Shown here: positions 1-13,022 of the stretch, piece after piece | Numbering within the stretch: the stretch's first letter is position 1 | How the letters are laid out: each line of letters begins with the position of its first letter | DNA from: Vicugna pacos | Taxonomy: Eukaryota; Chordata; Mammalia; Artiodactyla; Camelidae | Reading direction: 5' to 3' | DNA: 64,000 nt | Assembly (NCBI RefSeq): GCF_048564905.1 | Contig: NC_133010.1 | Coordinates: 3,031,501-3,095,500 of the forward strand | The notes under the pieces: model-generated | Databases searched by the model: none | Seen by the model: only the letters and a program-made list of their open reading frames with translations | Told to the model about the DNA's origin: nothing | Made by a program: the position numbers and the translations under genes

Positions 1-140
1 TGTGCAAGGTACCGGGATCAGAATTGTATTATTGCCCCAACACTTGCTGTCACCATGGACGCTGCGGTCTTTCTTTGCCCTCTGTAAAATCTTGCACACA
101 ATAGGACGTCAGTAACTCTCTCATGAATGAATGATTATAT
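1..140 (+). repeat. L2/MIR-like 3' tail (possible)
   Basis: The end of this stretch carries a run resembling the tail of old L2/MIR elements: a short 'cacaataggacgtcagtaa' segment followed by 'tgaatgaatga'. The match is short and could be chance. No coding signal is seen. Confidence 0.3.
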
Positions 141-811
141 GATTGTTGGATGATGCTTGAGAGTCCTTGTGATAATGTCTTTTTCCCAAAATTTCCCCTC
201 TTCTTATCTATGCCCCTTCTCTTCCTTTCCTCCAGCCTGGGTTTCAGCCTGCCTGTGGCATTGATTTTCCCTGTCTGTGGACTCTTCCTTTCACTAGTTC
301 ACGATAATGTTACATGTGGGCTGTGGAAACATTTTAGATGTCAAGAAAGAGCAAATACATTGCATGCTAGTATTTTTAGACTGTGGTATTCTTTTATCAA
401 ATGTAATTAAATAAAGCTGACCCCCTGAGCCCTCCCCTGAGCTCTTTTTACCTTCCTACAGGTGATACTGCTCTGGTTGCTGCACGTGCCTTTCCCCAGC
501 CTTCGTTTTCCTGTTGAGTAAGTCACCATCACTGGAGCCCTCTCTTTAAAATGAAGAGAATATTTGCTCCTTCTCCAAGGTTGGGGACTTGGATGAGATG
601 AGGTAACAGATAAAGAATGGAGCCCAAACTCATTCTGACACGTGCTCTTTCCGTTCTTTCTCCAGGGGAAAAGAGTACAGTTCAAAAATATAAAGATTGT
701 GAGCTAATGAGATAGACAAAACAACCGAATATTTATTACATATCCTTTCATGCCAGAAACAAATGTATTATACACACAAAAAGGACATAAAGTACGGTAG
801 TACTGTGATTA
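141..811. other. Unique sequence, no gene seen
   Basis: Open frames here are under 95 codons on both strands and show no recognisable protein. No repeat family was recognised. There is no splice-site pair with an open frame that I would defend. Confidence 0.5.
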
Positions 812-935
812 CAAACGTGGGTCCGAGTTCTAGTCCTGCTCTGAATTGACCAGTCCTTTGAGATGGAGAACTGGTATGTCGGCTTAGCCTCTCACGGACT
901 TGTTTTCTGTCCTGCAGAGACATGGCTCGCTAGGC
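812..935 (+). repeat. MIR SINE fragment
   Basis: The order of a core-SINE is preserved: 'gggtccgagttctagtcctg', then a degraded 'tagcctctcacggacttg', matching the MIR consensus (gggttcgaatcctggctct ... taacctctctgtgcctcag). Strongly diverged, as expected for an element older than the placental radiation. Family by recall of the consensus. Confidence 0.5.
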
Positions 936-2699
936 GTCCCCACCCCCGTAGAGGTGCTGTGGGGGATAAATAACGCGCGTTGGCAGCCTGAGCACACCTG
1001 CTCGTTCCTCATAAGTGCAGGATAGCATAGCTTTTGTGATGACGGCTTTGTGACCGCCCCGTGTTGACTCTCTGCTCCGAAGGGATGCCTTGTGGTTTGG
1101 AGATGGGATTCTCACTTCTGTGAATACCCAATGATTGTGTTATTGGGCCCTGCTGATTTTAGTCTATTCATTATAAAGTACATATTGTAGATATATTTTT
1201 CAACCATGCATGCTATTTTTCTTTTATTATTTATAATTCTACCCTCTCATCTCTTGGTGTGACTTTTCATGGAATTCAGGAAACAGTCCTAAGCTACCTG
1301 CCTCTTCACACTTCTCCGTGGTGGTTTCCTTCCCTGACTAGAAGAGGGTTTTGCATAGGAAATTTTCTTTGTTCCACTTTTCTTTCTTCTTTCTGTTGAC
1401 CTTTCCTTCAGTCCATTTACTTACTCACTTATTGTTCTGACTTGTTCCAAAACGCATTTCAGGCAGCTTACAGAAAAACAGATACCAAAATAAACAGGTG
1501 AGAAAATGGGGCCAAGTTCAGACAGTGAGGCTAAGAGGAGACCCTGTGTGAGGGTTGCAGGCATGAGACACACGCCTCTGCCCTGTGACTTATAAGATCG
1601 ACAGCAGCAGTGTGCCTCAGGCTTCTAGCAGACACAGGGAAACAGGGTTTGTAGGAGATGCTCACTGGCTGTGAAATTAATAAGTGGCTGAGGAGAAGCC
1701 CAGCCTTTCCATCTACTAAGGCTTAGGAGAATATTTTGAGTGTCTTCCAAAACCAGAGTATTGCATCTTTTCTTTTGTGAGAGTTCTACGTATAGTTGGT
1801 TACATTCTATACCTGGAAATTTCTCCAAAACTGCTTCCCACGTGAGTCCCATGGCTCGGGAATGGGGTGGTTCTGCTCATTGACGGGTGTTGGCCAGAAA
1901 CCGAAAATGACAGCCTCAAAGGAGCCTGGGAATTGTCAGTTATGTTTTGTCAGTGCTGTAGATTTCAGAAAATGGTTTCACCGTGCCTCTCTATCTGAGG
2001 CGGCAGCGTGCTCTCTTACCAGCATCAGGAGCTCATGGCCGCGGGATGGTGGGGGTTGACTGCACTGCCATCAAGACAGCTGGGCTAGTCACTGCAGACG
2101 TGGTATTTTTACATAGTACATTTCATGATCTTTAAAAGGTTTCAACAGGTAGTTAATTAACTGAGTTAATTAACATTTAATAGATATTATGCTTTGTTGA
2201 AAAGACAGTTATAGGCAGAATATAAGTTGTGAACACTTTAAAACCGGTTTCATTACTGAAATTTCAGTAGGGGAGATTCTTTATCTTATTTACGCCTCTC
2301 TTTTAAAGTAACAATGAAACAAGACAGAAAAAGCAGAGGATGATTTCTGTCCTTCCTCTCGGCTTGCAGGTGCCCTCACCTCCAGTGGCATCCATCCAGA
2401 CACCAACACTGACACTGGCCGTGCTTAGAACTGCCTCAGCCCTGAAGACACAACTGACAACTAGAAGGGGGCCACGCCCTGTTACAGCAGGTGCTCTCAC
2501 TTTGTGGGTCCTTATGTAACTGCGTGGTGTTATTCAGGATCGCCCGTTCTACATTGTGTGACGCTGCTGTGGTGTCTCCTAGTTATTTGTTTCGGTAAGT
2601 ACTCGTGCATGTTTATCAATGTGTTTTACTAGACATCTAAAAATGCTTTTTTCAGATGGAAAATAATGTGTATTTAATATAAAAGTCTGAAAGAAGGGG
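936..2699. other. Unique intergenic sequence
   Basis: No gene, RNA gene or clear repeat is recognised. A local duplication of the self-complementary word 'gttaattaac' lies at about 2,152-2,174. Short open frames on both strands look like chance frames. Confidence 0.45.
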
Positions 2700-4330
2700 C
2701 AAAAGTGTGTATCCTGGTCCCACTACTCAGAGATAATAATAAACACTTTAACATCTATTTTCTGTTCTTTTCATCAGTGTGTATTACCTCTGTCATAAAA
2801 ACCAGCGAGCACTCTATGCCTGATTACTATGTGGAGACCTCCATTTTCCATTCGGCTTATTACACGTTTTTCTACAATATTCTACCTCCCCTGGCATGAT
2901 TTTTAATGACCAGTATAGCATTCTGTCTTGTGGAGGCATCGCCCATTTTACTTCGGACTTAAATAAACTTTTAAATTCCAAGTATACTTAACTGATATAC
3001 TGAAAAGAGAACTGTGGTTGTACCGAAAGACAGCTACATCCCTTCCCCTTTTTTCCTGAGAGTAAAAACTGCTGACAATGTGGAGTATATATTTCATGAC
3101 CTTTATGCCTATGTCATATATATATACACATACATACAGACATGTATATGAGAAATCTATGTATATGTGTGTGTGTATATACTTTATTGAAAAATAAAGC
3201 CATACTATATGTTTTCTGAAGCTCGGTTTATTCACTCAGGTGTATATCATAAACGTCCTTCCAGTCCAGACACACCCGGTCCTTTCAGATAGTGGGGTCT
3301 CCTGATGTGCAGGTTTGGTCTCTTGTGCAAGGACAGCTTTGGTGGGAGAGTGCTGTGGACAAGGCCTTGGGCCACGCCGAAACACCGGCCCCTTAGTGCC
3401 CACAGCTCGCCTTCATTTGCCGCATCATTGTCTTGATGGTGGACACTTAAGTTTTCTCCAATTTCCACTGTCAGAAAGTATGTTTGACTGGCATCCTTCT
3501 CGTACAAACATTCCTGTGATATTGTATGAGTATTCGTTTAGTTAAGGATTCTGAAAATTTAGTCCCTGGATGTGACAATTACATACATCACAGGTTCCTT
3601 TCAAGTGACTCTAGGAATTCCTTCTCCAGTGGGGAATGAAAAGATGTAGAATAACTTATGTAAGCAATTCTCTATCGCTGGATATGATTTCACTTCATCT
3701 TTTCTTCCCACCATTGTATACAGTGCTGTGTAAATGCTCTGATGAGTACATCTTTTTGAACTGATCTTTTTCTAAACGAAACGATTCCTAAAAGTGGAGT
3801 TGAGTCTGTGTACACACGTTTTTCAGAGTTTGCATATCCATTGACATGTCATCCTCCAAAAAGATCTCACAAATTTTTTTCTCCCACAGATGGACACTTG
3901 CTAGAATATCTTTGAAAAATATTTGGCAATATGATGAGCCAAAGTGCTTTTTCATTGTTTTAGTTTGCATTTGATGACCAGTGAAGTATTGAGTATTTTT
4001 CACTCATTAGCCATCTGACTTTTAAAAAGTGAATGATTCCTTTTGTCCTTTACATACATTTAAGTGAGGGAGCTTCTTGTTGCTTTGTGACAGCTCTTTG
4101 TATGTTATCAACATTAACCCCTTGTCTTCATCAACATGTATCACAGAGCTCTTTCTTGTCATTTCTTGCCTTTCATTTTGTTCCGCAGATTTATTTTTGT
4201 TGTGGCCCAAACTAATCTTAAGATAGTAAATGTCTTCTTTTTGGTTTAATCCTTGATATTATTCTTAGAAATACGTTCTTATAATGGTATAAATCTCTTC
4301 TGTAGGTTTTTTTAATCTCTAAGATGGAGA
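2700..4330 (-). mobile_element. Old L1/HAL1-type LINE remnant, antisense
   Basis: The plus strand reads like the reverse complement of an old L1 3' half. It shows successive degraded blocks known from L1M/HAL1 consensus sequences, such as the block around 3,780 ('cctaaaagtggagttg') and the block around 3,850 ('catcctccaaaaagatc'), followed by 'tagtttgcatttgatgacc' near 3,961. No open reading frame of useful length survives. The boundaries are approximate, the subfamily is not assigned, and the segment at 3,240-3,560 is too diverged to be sure of. Confidence 0.5.
3112..3182. repeat. (TA)n/(TG)n simple repeat
   Basis: Alternating purine-pyrimidine tract mixing TATATA, CATACATA and TGTGTG words. 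It lies inside the old L1 remnant. Confidence 0.7.
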
Positions 4331-5510
4331 TGATAATAGTGCTTGTCATAGTGAGGAGAAGTTGAATTGATATGAGCAAAGAGTTGTATTTGCTTTTATT
4401 AGTACTTTCTAACATTTACATCACTTTCTGTAAGTTTTCTTGTGGTCAATATGACTGGAATAGAATTTCTTTTTCCAGGTGATTCTCTGATTGTCCCAGG
4501 ACAATTATTGAATTCATACTTTGCTCTTTGATTTGAAACCCCACCTGTAAAAAATACTTATGCATACTACAGTCTCTTTTTGAGCTCATGGTTTATTTCT
4601 GTCAATCTTACTTTCTTACTCCAGTCCTATATCTCATATATTGTAAAAATTTATTTAATATATGACAGTGTGATTTTTTTTCATTCTTTCTTCCATCCCT
4701 AATTTTCTTGGCTAGTATTATGACTTTATTATTCCTGAAGAATTCTAAAATACTTTTTTCAAGTTAAAAAAAAAGGATAAGGTTTAACATAGGATATTTT
4801 AGTAAGTTTTGAATTATCTTTAGGAGAACATACATCTTTACAAAACTGCTTTCCTCCATAAAATATGTTGATGTCTCTAAATTCACACCTCTTACTTTAC
4901 CCCACAGTACAGTCCTGTACTTTCTCCATGTATAACATGGGCATTGTTTTTGCATTTATTCCAGATTATTGTTGATGTTTTTGTTAATTTTGTAAGTGAG
5001 AATTTTTTGCTATTATATTTTGTAACTGTTAAAACTGACACCTAGGAAGGCAGAATTGGTTTGTAAATACTCACTTTGTAACATATAGTTTAAAATTGCA
5101 AATATTAAGCAATTGTTACAGAATCCTTTTTTCTGTTTTTAAAAATTTGTTTCCAAGTTTCTCAAAATGGTCATAGCTAAGTAGTATAGGTGGGGAGACA
5201 GATGGAGAGAGGTAGTGGGGCTCATGTAGAAACTGTGAGCAGTTTCATGGCTGCCTTTTCACTGGAAAAGCCACGGAAGATCCCAGGTCAGACCAGGGGT
5301 GGTTTTGTATGCATTTGAAAGCCAGCTTTCCTGCATGTATGGTGAAGCCTGGTGGGCGAGGCTGGTAGATGATCAAGGTTGAATGGAGGTTATTGGCTGC
5401 AAAATGTGCTGTGTCTGAGACCTGGAGACCATCGCCATGAGAAATGCTTGGTGCCGGAACAATGCAGGGGAGCTGGAGACCCTGTGTGTTAAGGATTTTC
5501 CAGCACTGGG
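4331..5510. other. Unique AT-rich sequence
   Basis: AT-rich sequence with no recognised gene. Some of it may be further L1 remnant too diverged to recognise by eye. Confidence 0.4.
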
Positions 5511-5514
5511 AGTG

Positions 5515-5690
5515 GGAAGTTCAGACTCTGCATTCAGATCTGAGTTTGAATTCATCCTCTTTAGTTTACTGGTCCTCTGGCTTTTGTCAAGTTATATACC
5601 CTCTTTCAATTCCTGTTTTCTTGTCTCTCAAAATAGGAGAATTACGGCCTGCTGCTAGAGTGTTTGAGCAGGGTAAATAATTTGTGTCTA
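5515..5690 (+). repeat. MIR SINE
   Basis: Shows the MIR order: 'gatctgagtttgaattc', then 'ggcttttgtcaagttatata', 'ctctcaaaataggagaatta' and a degraded 3' part. Old and diverged. Confidence 0.55.
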
Positions 5691-6027
5691 TAAGATGCCA
5701 CGTACATTCACTATCTCAGTGAGAAATGGGCTATCGCCTCTTCTTCTGCAAGTTAGTGCTTGACAAGAGATGGGGGAAAGCCAGTCCCTAATTTGTGTGT
5801 GATCAAGTAGGAACAAAATTAACGTCTTGCCTTTCCCTAGCAATATTCTTACTCCTTTGCTTCATTTAGCTCTTTCCTTTTTTCCTTTCCCCTTTCCCCT
5901 CCTCCACCAAAAGAGAATGAGACTCTCAGAACACTAGATTCAAATTACTTTAAATGTTGGCTCATCCCCATGAAATGACAGTGACATTAAAAAAAACCTG
6001 TACACATCCCAGACTTGATTGTATTAG

Positions 6028-6031
<4 letters not shown>

Positions 6032-6064
<33 letters not shown>
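6032..6064. repeat. (AC)n microsatellite
   Basis: About sixteen uninterrupted AC units. Long enough to be length-polymorphic between individuals. Confidence 0.97.
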
Positions 6065-6067
<3 letters not shown>

Positions 6068-6784
6068 AGGCTACATCCCACTTGCAGAGGGAGAAGGACT
6101 ACTTTTTCTGAGTTTTCATTCACTGAGCGTGAGGACAAAGTCTCTTATGCAGACATTCACCAGGCTTTGTGCATGGTGTTTTTAACTGGATTTCTGCTTT
6201 GTGGCCATAGATATAGTCTCCTAATAGAAGAGAGAAAGTGGAGATATAGAGATTCTGGTGAGATATTGGTGTCATCATATTTGAGTTGGAAAGAACTTAA
6301 GAGAGCATGGAGTCGTAACTATTTATGGGTGAGAATCCATGATGGTGTAACGTGGACAAGAATCTGGGTCTTCTGCCATCGTGTCCATGCGAGTGAAGAG
6401 GTAACTGGGCAGGGGATGGCAGGGATACTTCTTGCTTGAGTTCCAGGGTCTTGCTAATTTTCATTGCTCAGCTGCCTTTAGTTTATGTCCATGAGGCCTC
6501 TCATGGGAAGGTCACTCTGTCCTGACAGAATGAGTTTCTTATCAGCAAAAAGCTATGGACCCACTCATATTTCCCAGAGTTTTCTGCTGACCTGCTGACA
6601 CTTTATATAAATGAGAACTAAGAAACTACTAAATATAAAATCCTTATTGTTATCATTTGCCCTCGAGCTCCATAGGAATGGGGTGCTGTCTCAGGCTGTC
6701 TAAGGCTAGATCTGAACAAAGATAGGGTGATAGGTTGTGCTGCTGGACCTCCACAGTCGAAGAGTTTTCCTCCTTAATTTTTAG
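6065..6784. other. Unique sequence, no gene supported
   Basis: A frame running 5,954-6,439 stays open partly because it passes through the AC microsatellite, and its product looks like no known protein. Nothing else was recognised. Confidence 0.45.
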
Positions 6785-6935
6785 AATCAGGCAGATGAGT
6801 TCAAATCTTGCCTTTACCAGTTGTTATCTTTGTGACGTGGGGGAGAAACTGTTCTTTTTTGTGTCCAATTTTCTTTATCTGTAAATAAGTTCAGTATGTA
6901 TTTTAAGGTTTCTGATTTAGAATTGAATGAGCTAT
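6785..6935 (+). repeat. MIR SINE
   Basis: Recognisable MIR blocks: 'gatgagttcaaatcttgcct', 'ccagttgttatctttgtgac' and 'ttctttatctgtaaataag'. Confidence 0.55.
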
Positions 6936-7441
6936 TTCCCTCATTTATAACTAAAATAGTGATCGTGTGGTTCTATGCTGGTTCTTTGGTACTTGATTAC
7001 TAAGGGACTCAGCAGTGAGAATGGGGGTGGGGGACCCCTGGATAATAGAGCTTATATTCCAGGATATGCTTGTAAATCAATGGATGTGCAGTGGATTTTT
7101 ATTAAATATCAACTCCTTTCCTAATCTGCATTGATGGTGTATATATCTTTATACTAATATATGAACAATTTTTATTGCAGTTTAAATCTTATTAGTATTT
7201 ACAATATGTAGATATAAAAATATGTGAAATAAAATGATTTGACTTTTATTTTCTTTTCAAAAAGCAACAAAATAAAATAGAAAAAAATTTTGAAGGAATA
7301 GAAATAATTTTATTTCCATGGAATCAATTCCGTAAAATAGGTTTTTTGGTCGTGTTGTTAAACAGCATGTAAAATTGATAGGGTGTGACATAATGGAAAT
7401 GAGAAAACAGTGGAGACATACTACCTCCAATGCAGTCATTT

Positions 7442-7981
7442 TGTTACCAAGTCCAAACTCGTTCTGCTTGCTGCATGACAGGCCAATAAATCGGGAGATG
7501 AGATGTTGGAGTAAGGAATAGTGACTTTATTTGAAAAGTTGGCAAACCCATAAGATGGCATACTGATATCCAGGAGAACTCTCTTCCACAAGTCAGAATT
7601 CAGTCTCTTTTTATAGTAAAAAGCAGCGGGGGTATGGTTGGTTGTTGCAAACTTCTTGCTGTACGAATTGATTGTCCGTGAAATCCTTTGTTCTTGCAGC
7701 TGTCCATGTGGGTCAAATCATGGTGTCCCCGTAAAACCTCAAAAAAAAAAAAAAAGGTTATTCTCTATTTTGCAACTTGCCGTCTCTACTTAAGTGTAGA
7801 GGAGCTAACATCCTTAAAGATCAGAGCCTGGAGAATAGGCTCTCCTGTATATTTCAGGCTAAAGGCAGCTCTGTTTTACAAAAGGTGCAGAGATAGCAAG
7901 TCTGAGACTAGAAATCAGGGTATAGGTTTAAAGCCAAACGAACACATCTAACATGGAGTCAAATTTGTTTTTTCTATTACA
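7442..7981 (-). mobile_element. Solo LTR, ERV1-like
   Basis: On the minus strand the element starts TGTAATAG and ends GGTAACA, so it has TG...CA ends, is about 540 bp long and has an AATAAA-type signal near its 3' end ('caaataaagtcactattcc'). Flanking tetranucleotides (attt and actt) are a near match for a 4-bp target duplication. No internal retroviral sequence adjoins it, so this is a solo LTR left by recombination. Two related copies lie at 59.23-59.94 kb. Family inferred from the end sequence; ERV1 is my best guess. Confidence 0.7.
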
Positions 7982-9999
7982 ACTTCTTTTTCCACCTCAT
8001 AAATAATTTTAGTAAGAAACATGAGCAATATTTTTGTTTTTGCTTCTTAACGGATGAGTGGGCCAACTACAATTTTGTGAGCAGGGATGCTGTGCGTGCC
8101 TTGGGGTCACAGCAAACTCTTCTTGGGGATGGCCAACCCTGCAACATGTCTGATGCCCCTTGAGTGTTGGTGAGGGTCCCCCTAGACAGGGGCTCTCTTC
8201 AGGAACCAGCATACGGGCATTGACCGCTGGAGACCTCTTTTTCAGCTGCAGGAAATTTTTTCAGATACTGTGATGGAAAAATCACTCCCGCTGGGGATAA
8301 TCAGGGAAAAAAAGAAGAGGAAAAGGGCTGGGAGTAGAGTAGATGAGAAGAACAGAAGATCAGGGAGCCAGGGGGCCTGGCAGTGGTGCCTCGGGAGAGA
8401 GAGGAGCAGAGGTGGGGAGGGGCCCGGCTCCAGAACCAGCTCCTGCACCTGTCCCCGCACCCAAACCACACAGCTTTTAATTGGGCCCAAGACTCTCTCT
8501 GGTCTGGATGTCACCCTGGGCAGAACCTTGAGAATCGAAGGTAAGGGGTGAGTAGCACTCACCTAGGGGGTCACTGAGGACTTTGGTCAAGTCCACAGTG
8601 CCTTTTCTAGCCATGTGCCTTCACCGGTTGTTTATCTCAGGATCTGAGAGGCAGGAGCAAGGAACTCATGGAGAGATCTAGGAAGACATCTGGCTGTGTT
8701 AAGAGACGACAGTCACAGCGACACGAGGAGTGAAGACACATGCAGCAAAGTAAAATAACTTCACAACTATTGCATCAGAGCTGCAGGTGTGAGAGAGCCT
8801 AAGCCTGTCTCAGAGTGCAGGGGACAAGCGGAAAGGAATGGTAAAATTAACACTAACAATTGAAATTTTGTTTAATAGCCTGCTACTTTTAATTGTATCA
8901 CTTGAATGTATGCAGGTGTATTTCAATGGGCATTTATAGGTTCACACAACCACACCAGCCACTCTTGCTCCCATCTAGGGTGGGCTTTCTCAAGCACAGT
9001 GCCCCTCCTGCTTGGGTGGGCCAGGCTGCGGGTCCTCGCCTGGTGCCAGGCTGCTACAGGAAACTGAGTCCCCAAGGCTCGGCCTGGGAGACATGACAGG
9101 AATATCTTTGCTCTTGAATGGGGGCCTCCTTTTCCCCCTGCAGTGCAAGAATGCCGGTGAGTCAGTTAGAAGCATGCATCCAAGCGGTCCTACCGTGTCA
9201 TCACCATCTTGAAGCGGTGACTGAATCTTCTGAATTTCCCCAGAATGTGGTTTACAATCACCTACGTCAAGTGAGTGTGTGTCCCCTTACAAGTGGAGGA
9301 ATTACTGCCGTTTCCCTGGAACATACTCACCACTAGTCCATCTGATTTTTCTGTGCTAGGATTCAGTATGGCCTGCTAAAAATTCTTCAGTCAGATCTTG
9401 AAACCCTGATGAAGAGGATTATTTATTGCATTTCTTTATATGATAGAATTTTACTTTCAAAATTCAGAGTTTTTGGTTATTGGAGGAATTTTTTCGGGGG
9501 TTGGAGAAACAACTTTGCTCTTACCATCTTTGTGACCTGTTGCTATATGCCTCTCACCTGTCTTTGGTCATTTGTGAGGCTGTTCCATTTGTGACCCTGT
9601 CCGGGTTGTTCATGTTATAAAACATAAAGTTTGTAAAAGTACAGTCCCCTTTACTTGGAAGATATTCTACAAATACTACCTATATCTGGGTGTGGTTTTA
9701 AGAAGACAGAATCATTAGAACATGTCCTTGCAGGTTGCTAGTGCAAAATCCCCAAATCAATATTCTAGCTCAACATCTAAAATCTTTCTAATCTACCTTG
9801 GATTTGTATGGATAAGTGAAGCAATTTCCTAAGAACTCAAGACCAGGTTTAGAATACAGGCAGGTGTAGCTCAGCAGGTCCTCCCAAGCTGATGCTCTGC
9901 CAGAGGGCGGGTCCGAGGGAAGAGGGCGTGTCCTGCCCTCCCTGAGCTGACAGTTTCATAGCAAAGACCTTCACCAGGTGAATAAATTGGAGTTTCTTC
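7982..9999. other. Unique sequence
   Basis: No gene is assigned. Two weak splice-like signals were seen: an open frame from about 8,254 that ends at a GTAAGG near 8,541, and a 27-bp block at about 9,242-9,268 bounded by a CAG and GTGAGT. Neither is supported by anything else. Confidence 0.35.
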
Positions 10000-10430
10000 T
10001 AAGAAGAGTGGGTTTGAAAAGAGTCCAAAAAGCACGGAAGTGACACAATCCCATTTGTCTCAAGTAGGGGAGAGCGGCTGTGGGGCCACTTGGGAAACTC
10101 GTGAGGCCAGGTGGGCAGTGTTGGTGGCTTCCACTTGAGCGGTGGGATGGTCAGTGGGTAAAAGCGAACAGATTGAAGGCATGTTTAGATGGTAAAAGGA
10201 AAGAATGAATGCTGTCTCTGAAGGTAGGATGGAGTAAGACCCAGGTTTCTGTGTGGATTAATGAGGTAAATGATGGTCCTGCTGTGCTCTGAGGAGGGAA
10301 AACTGCAGAGGGATTTCTGGGGGAAAACTCATGAGTTCAGCTGTGGGTAAAGTCAAAGGTTGTTGGATGTGTCGTCCGGGAGCTCAGGTGAGAGCCAGTA
10401 GTGAGTAGGGGAGGGGAGAGAGACCTTCAA
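10000..10430 (+). repeat. Ancient mammalian interspersed repeat (unnamed family)
   Basis: The text around 10,230-10,410 follows a widespread old mammalian repeat whose consensus I remember containing 'gactcctaggtttctggctt', 'gggaagactgggggagga' and 'gttggatatgagtctggagct'. The same family appears at 28.45-29.09 kb. I cannot name it with confidence. Confidence 0.4.
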
Positions 10431-10689
10431 ATCATTTTGTCTTGTGAACATACAAATAAGTCTGAGTAATGACACACTTAACACTTCTATATTTTGGATT
10501 AAAACCCAGTAACATTTTGCTATATTGACTGCAGGGGTTCTTAATTATTTTTTAATAGAAATAAAATAAATGGAAACAAAATATTGGAGTTAATGAACGT
10601 CTTAGGGTTGATGTGTGTCCTTGTATTTATTTTGATACCTCATCTGTTTATAACCATAATCTACAAAAATTTAGCTTGTTTAGCATAAG

Positions 10690-10800
10690 AGTTAAACAGA
10701 GGGAAGTGACACACACTGTTGGGGGTTGAAGCTGATCTTCTTGGGCAAATTATGTAGCCTCTCTGTGCCTTAGTTGCATCTTCTGTGACTGCCCCCGGCC
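10690..10800 (+). repeat. MIR fragment
   Basis: Contains 'cttgggcaaattatgtagcc' then 'tctctgtgccttagttgcat', the MIR core order. Confidence 0.5.
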
Positions 10801-11714
10801 CCCTCATCACAGCTGATTTTCTAGACTAGATAATGGGTGGGAGGCTGCTGAAGTGAGTAAGAATAGGTAACTGCTAGGGATACTGAAGAGAGAGACAAAA
10901 ACAGATTAAAGCCGATAAACTGAGTACAAATACCCACAAAAAAAGAAACAATCCCTCAGTGCTTTGAGCCACTTACCATAAGGGAAACAAAATCACGTGG
11001 ACGTAAAGCTCTTGAGCATGTGAGTATTGTGGGTGGGAGGGTTTCATCAGAAAAGTGTTGAGAAAAGGACTTTTGGTTTCCCTTGACGTTTCCAGTAAGG
11101 ATGGGGAGCAGAAGCGATAACCCCCGGTTCACAGTAGAAGGTGCTGTTATTTGCAAAACTGACCAGTTTGGAGACCATTCATCAGCGGTGCTGGCAAATG
11201 AAGAGGCTTCTGTATTGGGTGGGGCACTTGCTGTGACTTGCAGGTGACCTGCTGGCTGGGGGCTGTGAGGCGGGCAGTAGGTTTACAGGGTGGCCCGGGC
11301 ATAATCCCTGGGTCTGAGGCTGCTGGTCTGATTAGCAGACCTGGGCACCTCCAGTCCTAATGGGGCAGCTCGGGATGTGCCCTGGGACACCTGCCCTGCT
11401 AAGGGCGAGAAGAAGGCTCCCCTGAGGGGGTGTCCCTGCGGAGAGTGGAAACGTCCTTCTGCAGGGGAAGAAGAGCCTCTGAGCAGGGGGCCGGATGCAC
11501 AGGCAAGACCAACCTGAGCACGGAGGTTTTGGGAAGCCAGAAGTCATACAGTCGCCTGAGCAGCCTTGTTCCTGCCAGAATGGAGGGAAAAGGTGCCGAA
11601 AAGTCAGGGTAGGGTCAGACCCTGTGGTGGGTTATGAGTGACAGGAAAGGACTAGTCAGGCAGGCATGAGAGAAACCTGTGGGCCTCCCAGCCGGGGCTT
11701 CACGCCGGAGGGAA
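10801..11714. other. Unique sequence
   Basis: No repeat or gene is recognised. GC content rises around 11.2-11.6 kb, which lets short frames stay open on both strands without resembling known proteins. Confidence 0.4.
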
Positions 11715-11820
11715 GAGCAGAGTTATAGACTTTGCCACTTATTAGCTGTGTGAGTTTGAGCAATATCACCCCACCTCTCTCTATATATATCTTCATCTGT
11801 AAAGTGACAGAGTGACAAGC
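11715..11820 (+). repeat. MIR fragment
   Basis: 'gccacttattagctgtgtga' followed by 'cttcatctgtaaagtgacag' is a clear MIR core. Confidence 0.65.
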
Positions 11821-12509
11821 TCGTGTCATCAGAAGGCTTAGTTTAGCTCTGATCCTTTTGTCCAGTCCTGCCAGTGCTTCCCTGCAAGGTTCTGCTGCGG
11901 CTGCTCTTACCCTGAGATGGGAGGGCGTAGAGGGACATTGTAGCACCCGAGGGCAGGAGGTGGGTGCTTTAAAAATAGACATGTAACCAACTGCAGCTGC
12001 AGACCTGCAGTCAGTTTTGTTGACGGTCGTGGAGAGGACTTTGGAGGCCTTCGCTTCGTCATAAGACATGTTTTCCCTTGGGGACCGGATTTGACTTTGC
12101 AGATTAATGTTGAAAATTTGGGCTTCTGGCAAAGCTGTTTTCAGAAATGGGTATATAGCTAACATATATTATAAAATAAAATGCTTTAATTTAATATGTG
12201 GGAGTTTGCAGCTGTTGGAGCATTTCTGTTGGCCTGGTCTCCACGTAGGACATTAGGGTTCAGCAGAGCGTGCGGGAGGGCAGGCAGCCAGCCCTGCTGC
12301 TGTGGCGGGTTCTCCCCAGCACGGTGCTCTGCTGAGTTGACACTTCTCTGAGTTTGGTTGCCAACTGAGCAGACAGCAAATTAATGAGTTCTGGTGGGAT
12401 TGTATAATGACAGGAAGAAAGAGGAAACCGTTGTTTTTCTGAACTAGAACACGCGTTTGGTTCTTGATTCAGTGCGTTCCATTACAGAATTGATGAGCTG
12501 TGTCTATTC

Positions 12510-13005
12510 TGGGACTTCATTGAAATAATCTTTCAGACTAAAATTTAATAGTTATGTTTTATTTGGCGGGAGGGCTCGAGCCTGGATGGCAGCCCCTCAG
12601 ATCACTCTGAGGGACTGCTCCCAAGAGGTATGGGAGGAGCTAGGATAAATAGTAGCTTTACAACAAAGACCAGGTACTTGGAACAATAAAAGATTGCTTG
12701 TTATCTAAAGAAAGCCAGATATCTCAAGTTCAATTATTTAGTGCTTTTCTATGTATGGGATGAAGCAAACATATGGGTAATTGAATTCATTTCTTTGGCA
12801 AGCACCTAGCTATCTAGGGCCAGTATCCTGTCCTTCCTTATTCTGAGTCCACTCAGAGGGCACCACTGTGAGTGGCTGAGAGGCTGGGCTGCAGGCATGT
12901 CCTCACTGGGGGTTGACAGCAGCCGCTGATGTCTTGGTTTCAGCATTTTTTGTCTACTGACATTGTTGTAGTACTTTCATTCACATTGTAGTATTTTCAT
13001 TCACA
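12510..13005 (-). repeat. 3' LTR of the endogenous retrovirus
   Basis: About 496 bp, aligning along its whole length with 19,165-19,660. It carries the AATAAA-type polyadenylation signal on the minus strand and a duplicated word near its U3 edge (12,962-13,003). Confidence 0.85.
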
Positions 13006-13022
13006 GTGCTCCCCCTTTTTCC
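13006..13022 (-). other. Polypurine tract next to the 3' LTR
   Basis: On the minus strand 'ggaaaaagggggagcac' abuts the start of the left LTR. A purine run at this place is the plus-strand priming site of retroviruses and fixes the orientation of the element. Confidence 0.75.

Noticed and set aside
5954-6439. Open frame of 161 codons
   Set aside because: It owes part of its length to reading through the AC microsatellite (a run of Thr-His), and the rest is not recognisable.
8254-8540. Exon-like block ending at GTAAGG
   Set aside because: An acceptor-like run and an open frame exist, but the product is unconvincing and no partner exon with matching phase was found.
9242-9268. 27-bp in-frame micro-exon between a CAG and GTGAGT
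   Set aside because: Splice consensus alone over 27 bases is expected by chance in 64 kb, and nothing else supports it.
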